In this document: positions 1-4,862 of the stretch, piece by piece
Layout: every line of letters begins with the position of its first letter
Numbering within the stretch: the stretch's first letter is position 1
Assembly: GCA_964644705.1 (NCBI GenBank)
Contig: CAZXYF010000160.1
Span: 1-7,151, forward strand
Length of the DNA: 7,151 nt
DNA from: CAZXYF01 sp964644705
GTDB lineage: Bacteria; Planctomycetota; Brocadiia; SM23-32
Direction of reading: 5' to 3'
Notes under the pieces: model-generated
What the model was told of the DNA's origin: nothing
Seen by the model: only the letters and a program-made list of their open reading frames with translations
The model's database searches: none
Translations under genes and position numbers: made by a program

Positions 1-270
1 TACCTGACGGCAATTCGCCGGGGGGGCGATATCAATTTCCAGATCATGGGGAACACCGCCGGCCATTTCTGCGGCAACTGTCCGGTGGTCGTCCTCGACC
101 GTGAAGAAGTCGAGTCCTTCATGTCATTGGTGGCGCAGGGAGGCGGTAACTTCAACTATGTCGTGATGGGCATTGTGGACCTGGAGGCCGTCCCGGAAGA
201 TAAGCGGAATCTGCCGTTCGACGAGGAAGACAATCCTCTTCCCCTGGTGGAGTTCCTCAATATGGGGTGA
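1..270 (+). CDS. Small Cys-pair protein of unknown function, 5'-truncated by the window edge
   Basis: The frame is open from the first base to a TGA at 268-270, giving 89 visible residues with no start in view. An in-frame ATG at 46 exists but has no clear Shine-Dalgarno, and the homogeneous reading upstream of it suggests the gene starts before the window. The visible part contains H-F-C-G-N-C-P followed by V-V-V-L-D, a CxxC with a nearby His that could bind a metal. Further on are M-G-I-V-D-L, then P-E-D-K-R and D-E-E-D-N-P-L-P-L-V-E-F near the C-terminus. I recall similar hypothetical proteins with a CPxCP...VVLD and a GIVDLxAxPEDKRxLP block, but I cannot name the family or its function. 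No signal peptide or membrane segment is visible. It lies directly upstream of, and on the same strand as, the 558-aa protein, so the two are probably co-transcribed. Confidence 0.75.
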   Translation, partial: YLTAIRRGGDINFQIMGNTAGHFCGNCPVVVLDREEVESFMSLVAQGGGNFNYVVMGIVDLEAVPEDKRNLPFDEEDNPLPLVEFLNMG

Positions 271-271
271 G

Positions 272-412
272 ATGGGAAATCTCAAACAGCGACATCTGGC
301 GGATAGTTTTTTTGATTTTTATGACGCTTATTTCTGCGTTGCGCTGCACCGGGGCGACGGCACCGTGGAATATGAGTTAACTTGTTTCGTAATCCAGGAG
401 ACGGACAATTGA
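272..412 (+). CDS. Possible 46-aa small ORF between two genes
   Basis: An ATG one base after the stop of the upstream gene opens a 46-codon frame. It ends at TGA 410-412, overlapping the TTG start of the next gene as TTGA. The product would start MGNLKQRH and contains an aromatic F-F-D-F-Y-D-A-Y-F stretch; I recognise no domain. For: the stop/start junctions are tight at both ends, as in translational coupling, and without this ORF the operon would hold an unexplained 138-nt gap. Against: the purine-rich GGGGTGAG abuts the ATG, too close for a normal Shine-Dalgarno, and the stretch is locally AT-rich with T-runs. It may instead be untranslated spacer or a decayed fragment. Confidence 0.25.
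   Translation: MGNLKQRHLADSFFDFYDAYFCVALHRGDGTVEYELTCFVIQETDN
396..400 (+). promoter_or_regulatory. Shine-Dalgarno AGGAG fixing a TTG start
   Basis: AGGAG is followed by an 8-nt spacer and TTG at 409-411. An alternative TTG at 382 in the same frame has no comparable site and would put this AGGAG inside the coding region. The nearby ATG at 413 is in a different frame. The ribosome binding site therefore decides the start of the 558-aa gene. Confidence 0.7.
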
Positions 413-2085
413 ATGCTGAAGAGGATGCTAATGTGACCGTTGTCGTTCGGGATGGGGAAGAATACAGGATAGGGACTTCTTTGTATGAGGATTTATCTCT
501 GACCCTTATCGCAGTTGTCTCGGAGGATCCGGAATCATGGGAACAGATGGCGGCCTACTGGCCGCGGTATCGGACCCCGCCCGTCCCTGATTGTCTGGAA
601 GATATCGCGGTTGAGACCGTTGCGGAGGAGGAGGCTCGGGATGCAATCGCTACGAAGGACGTCTGGATTTTTATCGACCTTCCGCAGAAGCGCGTTCTTA
701 CCGGCTCCGGATACGAGCAAGTGGGACGAAAAGGGGCTTTTGCGATGGTTGTGGACGAGGACGGGACCCAGCACTGCCCGATGATGATAAATCTGCCGCC
801 GTGGTGGGAACTGCATGAGTTGGTGGATGCTGAAATGGTTGATCATCCCCGTGAAACACCGATCGATCGGCCGGATGTGAACCGTAGCCTGCTTTTTGGC
901 GATAAGCTCCTGCAATACATCAGCGATCGGGTAACTGAAATTGTGCAGACCGAACGATGGATTGAGCGGGATGCGGGCGATAAAAACTCAACTCATCCGT
1001 TCACCGTCGAGGTGCACAGGGATTGGTTGATGACGCCCCGGGATGAGCTCGATGGGGGCAGGCCGCGAGAAATGCTGCATGGGGGAATAGACTGGATCGA
1101 CGGACTGGCGCACGGTCAGCGGCTTCGCCACGACGATGGCATGCAAATCGTGGCGGTGCCCGATGATATAGAGGGCTTTGAGCGGGATCCGATGGGGCGG
1201 GAGGAGGTGGTGATCTATTTTGATCTCTGCCGCGAACTTATCTCTTCCGCCTGGTCATGGTGCGAGACGGACGAGATGCAACGCAGGCTGAGCAATGGGG
1301 AAGACTGCACGGCGGAGCTGGTGGACCACCTGAGAGATGTTAAAGAGGAGTGGCTGGTCAATCCCCATGAAATCAGCGCCACGCCGGAATTCATCATCGA
1401 GTGCAGTCGGCGGCGCGTGCCCCGCGGTGCGGGTGTCCCGATCGTTGGAATGTCCGAAAGCCAGCCGAATATGGAGCCGCCGGATCCCGATTGCCCGGTC
1501 TGCCAGATGATGGAGGATGGGGGATTCGGCACCGCTTTTACCGGCCTGGACGGGCATCATCTGGAGCTCGACGACGAGTTTGCGTTTTCGTTGTGTGAGA
1601 CGCGCGAGGAATGGGAGGAACAGCAGCGGGAATTCGAGCAGCTGTCCGCGGAGTTTGAGCGGGAGCTGGAGGGAGACGAGTTGCTGGCCGACGGGGACGA
1701 GGAGGAACCCGAACCCACGTGGGGGGAGGATGAGGCAGGGTTTGAGCCAACGTGGACCTGCGAGGTGTCGGATGAGCCGATCCCCGGCGATGAGGACGGG
1801 AGCATGCAGTTTGCGTTTCTGCTGGCAGAAATCGTCTCCGTGCTGGAGTCCGAGGGTGCCACCTCGGAGGAGATAGGCGAGCTCAACGATCGCTTTAGGG
1901 AGTTTCGCGACTCTGATACCGATGAGTTATACGAAATGGGAACCCAGCTGACGGAGTGTCTGGAAAGCCTGACCGATCAATATCCTGAAATCACTTCGCG
2001 CGTCGCCGATTTCTGCAGCCGGATTGATGAACACGTGTGCGCCGTGATGCTGGATGATGAGGATGATGCGGACCTACCATTTTGA
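409..2085 (+). CDS. 558-aa acidic protein with an MbcA/ParS-like WLxTP motif and a CxxC...HH segment, function unknown
   Basis: This is a long, uninterrupted, strongly acidic protein with no signal peptide or membrane segment, so it is presumably cytosolic. The TTG start is chosen because of a well-spaced AGGAG. Residues 206-223 fit W-L-x-T-P-x3-L-x-G-x2-P-x3-L, which resembles the signature of the MbcA/ParS (DUF2384-type) toxin-binding domain. A second, shorter WLxxP element lies at 315-319, followed by S-A-T-P-E at 323-327, and may be a degenerate duplicate. Residues 360-366 read D-P-D-C-P-V-C-Q, giving Cys362 and Cys365. His383-His384 follow, and then an acidic D-D-E-F-A-F-S block around 388-394. 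That part could bind a metal. Residues about 397-450 are Glu-rich and probably helical or coiled-coil, followed by a Pro/Glu/Trp-rich linker and a final helical region of about 90 residues. I recall hypothetical proteins with the same order of WLxTP, CPxCQMM and DDDFAFS elements, but no assigned function. It probably shares a transcript with the genes just upstream. Confidence 0.85.
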   Translation: MNAEEDANVTVVVRDGEEYRIGTSLYEDLSLTLIAVVSEDPESWEQMAAYWPRYRTPPVPDCLEDIAVETVAEEEARDAIATKDVWIFIDLPQKRVLTGSGYEQVGRKGAFAMVVDEDGTQHCPMMINLPPWWELHELVDAEMVDHPRETPIDRPDVNRSLLFGDKLLQYISDRVTEIVQTERWIERDAGDKNSTHPFTVEVHRDWLMTPRDELDGGRPREMLHGGIDWIDGLAHGQRLRHDDGMQIVAVPDDIEGFERDPMGREEVVIYFDLCRELISSAWSWCETDEMQRRLSNGEDCTAELVDHLRDVKEEWLVNPHEISATPEFIIECSRRRVPRGAGVPIVGMSESQPNMEPPDPDCPVCQMMEDGGFGTAFTGLDGHHLELDDEFAFSLCETREEWEEQQREFEQLSAEFERELEGDELLADGDEEEPEPTWGEDEAGFEPTWTCEVSDEPIPGDEDGSMQFAFLLAEIVSVLESEGATSEEIGELNDRFREFRDSDTDELYEMGTQLTECLESLTDQYPEITSRVADFCSRIDEHVCAVMLDDEDDADLPF

Positions 2086-2355
2086 ACGGCTGGCAGTCGC
2101 GATGTCACGCATCTGCGGGGCGAACGTATCGCTTGTGAGCGGGACTGTTCGCACAGCTAAGAACGTTTCCCCGGCTTCATCGCTGAGCTTGGGCACCCGG
2201 GGCTATGGGCTGAGACGCTCCATCGGGGTGACGGCACTCATCCAGGCCTTGTGGTTGGATAAGAGGCGTATTAATTGGCGCTATTGCCGTGTCGTCTTGG
2301 TGATTCAAATCAAAGCAGGAACGGACTTTATTCTGCCCGCTTAGCATGCCCGCAA
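2086..2355. other. Gene-poor region between convergent genes
   Basis: This 270-nt stretch separates the stop of the 558-aa gene from the stop of the minus-strand HEPN gene. A 96-codon + frame crosses it but has no ribosome binding site and no recognisable protein. CCCCGG and CCGGGG form a 6-bp inverted repeat at about 2170-2203 with a 22-nt loop, but no U-tract follows. AGCAT and ATGCT form a second short inverted repeat near 2343-2366. Neither makes a convincing terminator. I see nothing else in it. Confidence 0.5.
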
Positions 2356-2757
2356 TTACAGATGCTGATTGATAGTTCGTATAATCTTCCTGGCTTTCTC
2401 AATAGCTCTTTCGGCTTCGTCTGCGGTATACGCATCGGAGGGTAAACCTCCCGGCAAGCCGTTCGGATAGCGTGTGGGTATATAAAACGTATCCAGGCTG
2501 GCGCCGTCGGATCGAAGAGTTTCTAAATCCACCTCGTAATTTATAGCATCGTCCAGCAAACTCGCGACCGAATGTCCCCAGACGTTTTCCACGCCCCGGG
2601 CATACAGAAAAGCTTTAGCGGCTTTCTCAGCGGCCTGTTGAGCATGGAAACAGGCGAAGTTGAAGTGTTCGGAGTCCCGCAATGTCCGGGCTGCGTCAAG
2701 GTCGCGTTTGGCTTCGGTGACCCAGCGTTTACCTTCCTCCTGTGGTGGATTGTTCAT
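2356..2757 (-). CDS. HEPN domain protein, toxin-like partner of an MNT nucleotidyltransferase
   Basis: The 133-aa product matches the classic HEPN family (PF05168 type) in length and layout. It opens with an amphipathic helix containing A-K-R-D-L-D-A-A-R (16-24). The hallmark F-H-A-Q-Q-A-A-E-K-A-A-K-A-F-L runs over residues 37-51, then W-G-H-S-V-A-S-L-L at 60-68, a Y-I-P-T-R-Y-P-N segment at 92-99, and a closing helix. The start at 2757 is chosen because HEPN homology begins there and a purine-rich GGAAGGGCGG lies upstream. The longer 165-codon frame adds residues unlike the family. The start lies 29 nt inside the end of the nucleotidyltransferase gene, so translation is probably coupled. In the known MntA/HepT modules the HEPN protein is an RNase toxin that the nucleotidyltransferase silences by AMPylation. 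Here the RX4-6H motif is missing: the closest pair is Arg54 and His62, with seven residues between. It could therefore be a non-nucleolytic HEPN protein. Confidence 0.9.
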   Translation of the reverse strand: MNNPPQEEGKRWVTEAKRDLDAARTLRDSEHFNFACFHAQQAAEKAAKAFLYARGVENVWGHSVASLLDDAINYEVDLETLRSDGASLDTFYIPTRYPNGLPGGLPSDAYTADEAERAIEKARKIIRTINQHL

Positions 2758-3109
2758 AGATCGTCCGCCCTTCCTTTTGAATTCGTTTTGCAAACGTGCG
2801 GTTGTTCCGCAATGATCTCCATTCCTCAGGTGTGTAGACAAGGAGGTCGACATCCAGTCTGGGCAAGATCAGCTGATAAAGTTCATCAACGCGTTCGAGA
2901 AAACGTTTGTCTGTTTCTTGGATTACAACGATGTCCAGGTCGCTGCGTTCCCCGCTTTCCCCACGTGCAAATGAACCGAACACGACAACGCGGAGGACGT
3001 TTGGTTGTGCGGACAGGATGTTTTTAATGCGTTCCAGTTCCGTTTGAAGCTGATCCTGATGTTGGGCGCGGCGTTTCAGCACGGCATCTCTGGAATAATA
3101 ACCACACAT
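2729..3109 (-). CDS. Minimal nucleotidyltransferase (MNT) domain protein, antitoxin-like partner of HEPN
   Basis: The 126-aa product has the GSX10DXD active-site signature of minimal nucleotidyltransferases: Gly45-Ser46, then ten residues, then Asp57-Leu-Asp59. The likely third metal ligand is Asp88 (or Asp86) in L-D-V-D-L-L-V-Y. A basic N-terminal helix (about 11-34) precedes the domain. The start at ATG 3109 is chosen because GAGGTG lies 7 nt upstream. A GTG at 3139 would add ten residues without a comparable site. In characterised MNT-HEPN pairs this protein transfers AMP from ATP to a tyrosine of the partner HEPN protein and so neutralises it. The overlap with the HEPN gene and the MNT-first order fit such a module. 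The HEPN partner here lacks the RX4HXY target motif, so the substrate is uncertain. Transcription probably starts from the promoter at 3179-3207. Confidence 0.92.
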   Translation of the reverse strand: MCGYYSRDAVLKRRAQHQDQLQTELERIKNILSAQPNVLRVVVFGSFARGESGERSDLDIVVIQETDKRFLERVDELYQLILPRLDVDLLVYTPEEWRSLRNNRTFAKRIQKEGRTIYEQSTTGGR

Positions 3110-3116
3110 GAACGAG

Positions 3117-3122
3117 CACCTC
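3117..3122 (-). promoter_or_regulatory. Shine-Dalgarno of the MNT gene
   Basis: GAGGTG on the minus strand sits 7 nt before ATG 3109 and decides between that ATG and two upstream in-frame starts (GTG 3139, ATG 3124). Confidence 0.65.
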
Positions 3123-3155
3123 ATTTGTATCAAGCGCACTTTCGTGCCGCATTGC

Positions 3156-3183
3156 TTCTACCATTAGAGCATGGCATTATAAT
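3156..3183 (+). promoter_or_regulatory. Possible promoter for the AMP-binding ligase gene
   Basis: A perfect TATAAT lies at 3178-3183 on the + strand. The -35 is poor: TTCTAC (3156-3161) at 16 nt, or TTGCTT (3152-3157) at 20 nt. Transcription would begin near 3190, about 38 nt before the ATG at 3228. It shares its -10 bases with the minus-strand promoter. Confidence 0.4.
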
Positions 3184-3207
3184 ACACTTCGGGCGAACTG
3201 GTAACAA
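3179..3207 (-). promoter_or_regulatory. Sigma70-like promoter for the MNT-HEPN operon
   Basis: On the minus strand, TTGTTA (3202-3207) is followed by exactly 17 nt and TATTAT (3179-3184). Transcription would start near 3172, leaving a leader of about 60 nt before the MNT start codon. A short hairpin, GCAC-GAAA-GTGC (3136-3147) with a GNRA-type loop, falls inside this leader. Confidence 0.6.
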
Positions 3208-3227
3208 ATAAGACTGAGGGAGCACAG

Positions 3228-4676
3228 ATGAGGGCCTCAATGAACATCGTCACACAGATTATGGAGGAAAATGCGGGGCGATTGGGCATCACCTGTATGG
3301 TGGACGGGCGGGCTGAGTGGAGCTACGGTGAGCTGTTTGACGGCATCCGCGAGGTGCGCCGAGAGCTGGAATCGATGGGGATACGTCCCGGCCAGCGAGT
3401 TGCGTTCCGGTGTGCGGACGGGATGGGATACGTCGTCGGCAGCCTGGCGCTGCTGGCGGCTGGAGCCGCCGTGGTGCCCGTTTCCATGGAGCTGACCACT
3501 GCGGAGCGTGCGGAGACGCTCGAACGCATCGATGTGCATGCTTACCTTTTCCAGGAGGCAGCGGATCAGGTTGAGGGGGAAGGGCGAAGCATTGAGGGCT
3601 CCGGTCTGGGGAAAAAATTTATCCTGCACAGCCGTTCCCGCGCGGGATCCGGCCCCGTGGAAGCCGATGAGCTGGACACGGCGTTTATCCGTTTTTCCTC
3701 CGGGACGACCGGCACGAGCAAGGGGGTGGTGTTGAGCCATCAATCCATTAGAGAGCGGACCGATGCCGCCAGCGAAGCTTTACAGGTAGGCCCCGATGAT
3801 CGTATTCTCTGGGTGCTTTCGCTTAGCCACCATTTTGTCGTTTCCATCCTGCTGTATCTGCGCAAAGGCGCGACAATTGTCATGGGACAGCAGAACTTTC
3901 CCGCCTCGGTTATCGAGGCAGTGCAGCCGGGAGATATTACCTTCATCTATGCCTCGCCGGTGCATTACGAGCTGTTGGCGGGGACTGAGGCCGTTGAGCC
4001 GTCAATGCTGGACAACGTACGAATTGCCATCTCCACGGCGATGAAACTGCCCGGGCACGTTGCAGCCGATTTTGCCGACAGGTTTGGTATCGAGCCCGCC
4101 GAGGCCTACGGGATCATCGAAGTGGGTCTTCCGTTCATCAACATGCATCCTTCGCCGGCCAACCGGGGTTCAGTGGGGCAGAAATTGGATGCGTATCAGT
4201 TACGCATTGAGAACAAGGACGAGAGGGGTGTCGGCGAACTGTTGGTGCGGGGTCCCGGTATGTTCGACGCGTATTATTCGCCGTGGCGACCACGGGAAGA
4301 TGTGCTGGAGGACGGATGGTTCCGAACGGGTGATCTCGGGTGGTTGGACGAGGACGGGAACCTGTATATCGAGGGACGCAGCAAAACGGTGATCGTGACC
4401 GGAGGGATGAAAGTGTTCCCCGAGGAAGTAGAAGAGACGCTCGACGCACATCCGGCGGTTTCAGAGTCGCTGGTGTATGGCGAAAACCATGCGACATACG
4501 GTGAGATACCGGTCGCGAAAATTGTGAAGGCGGACAGTACGGTTGGGCAGGGGGAGTTGCGGCGTGAACTGCGAAAGTATTGTTATGGTCGGTTATCGCC
4601 CTACAAAGTGCCCAAGGAGTTCCAGATTGTCGATGAGCTGCCACGCACCCCCAGCGGGAAGATTGAACGTAAATAA
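3228..4676 (+). CDS. Adenylate-forming acid ligase (AMP-binding, acyl-CoA/ACP ligase-like)
   Basis: The 482-aa product is a full ANL-superfamily enzyme, somewhat shorter than typical fatty-acyl-CoA ligases. Such enzymes activate a carboxylic acid with ATP to an acyl-adenylate and usually pass it to CoA or a carrier-protein thiol. Visible motifs, in order: the phosphate-binding loop S-S-G-T-T-G-T-S-K-G (157-166); A5 as Y-G-I-I-E (294-298); A7 as T-G-D-L with Asp369; the hinge region I-E-G-R-S-K with Arg384; A8 as G-G-M-K-V-F-P-E-E-V-E-E; and A10 as P-R-T-P-S-G-K-I with catalytic Lys478 four residues before the C-terminal Lys. All core catalytic residues are present, but the usual Thr of YGxTE is Ile297. 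GAGGGAG sits 5 nt before ATG 3228. An ATG at 3240 is a weaker alternative. The acid substrate and the acceptor cannot be told from the sequence. No carrier protein or ketosynthase gene is in view. The gene stands alone on its strand, divergent from MNT-HEPN and convergent with the radical SAM gene. Confidence 0.93.
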   Translation: MRASMNIVTQIMEENAGRLGITCMVDGRAEWSYGELFDGIREVRRELESMGIRPGQRVAFRCADGMGYVVGSLALLAAGAAVVPVSMELTTAERAETLERIDVHAYLFQEAADQVEGEGRSIEGSGLGKKFILHSRSRAGSGPVEADELDTAFIRFSSGTTGTSKGVVLSHQSIRERTDAASEALQVGPDDRILWVLSLSHHFVVSILLYLRKGATIVMGQQNFPASVIEAVQPGDITFIYASPVHYELLAGTEAVEPSMLDNVRIAISTAMKLPGHVAADFADRFGIEPAEAYGIIEVGLPFINMHPSPANRGSVGQKLDAYQLRIENKDERGVGELLVRGPGMFDAYYSPWRPREDVLEDGWFRTGDLGWLDEDGNLYIEGRSKTVIVTGGMKVFPEEVEETLDAHPAVSESLVYGENHATYGEIPVAKIVKADSTVGQGELRRELRKYCYGRLSPYKVPKEFQIVDELPRTPSGKIERK

Positions 4677-4740
4677 AATCGTGAGATGGCGTGGACGCCT
4701 GTATGGGGGAGGGGTATTATTTAGAGAGAGCAAGGTTGGT

Positions 4741-4796
4741 TGTGAGTTGTGAGTTGTGAGTTGAGAGTTGTGAGTTGAGAGTTGAGAGTTGTGAGT
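4741..4796 (+). repeat. Tandem heptamer array TG(T/A)GAGT, eight copies
   Basis: Eight contiguous 7-nt units run head to tail: five TGTGAGT and three TGAGAGT. A partial unit precedes the first. The array fills the gap between the convergent ligase and radical SAM genes (4677-4862). Units differ only at the third base (T or A). The order of the two types is T,T,T,A,T,A,A,T. Frames reading through it are low-complexity and not genes. No U-tract terminator is seen in this gap; GGCG-TGGA-CGCC at 4687-4698 is a 4-bp hairpin only. The remaining 4797-4862 holds nothing I recognise. Confidence 0.95.
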
Positions 4797-4862
4797 TTGG
4801 TAAACGGCGAAAGCGGTCTGCGAGTGGGCTGTCGGACCTCCTGCCGGGAGCGCTCAAAAATA

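Noticed and set aside
535..915. 126-codon minus-strand frame antisense to the 558-aa gene
   Set aside because: It has no ribosome binding site or domain, and the sense frame is continuous and protein-like.
2054..2344. 96-codon + strand frame overlapping the end of the 558-aa gene
   Set aside because: It has no Shine-Dalgarno and no recognisable motif, its start lies inside a confident gene, and its composition does not look like the neighbours' coding sequence.
2758..2853. N-terminal extension of the HEPN protein
   Set aside because: These codons overlap the nucleotidyltransferase gene more deeply and are unlike HEPN N-termini. The ATG at 2757 matches the family start.
4138..4644. 168-codon minus-strand frame antisense to the ligase
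   Set aside because: It is a shadow of the ligase coding region, which has intact ANL motifs. The Arg/Pro/His-rich product is typical of antisense frames in GC-rich genes.
4687..4698. GGCG-TGGA-CGCC hairpin after the ligase stop as a terminator
   Set aside because: The stem is only four base pairs and no U-tract follows.
4741..4796. CRISPR array
   Set aside because: The units are 7 nt, contiguous and without spacers. This is a simple tandem repeat.
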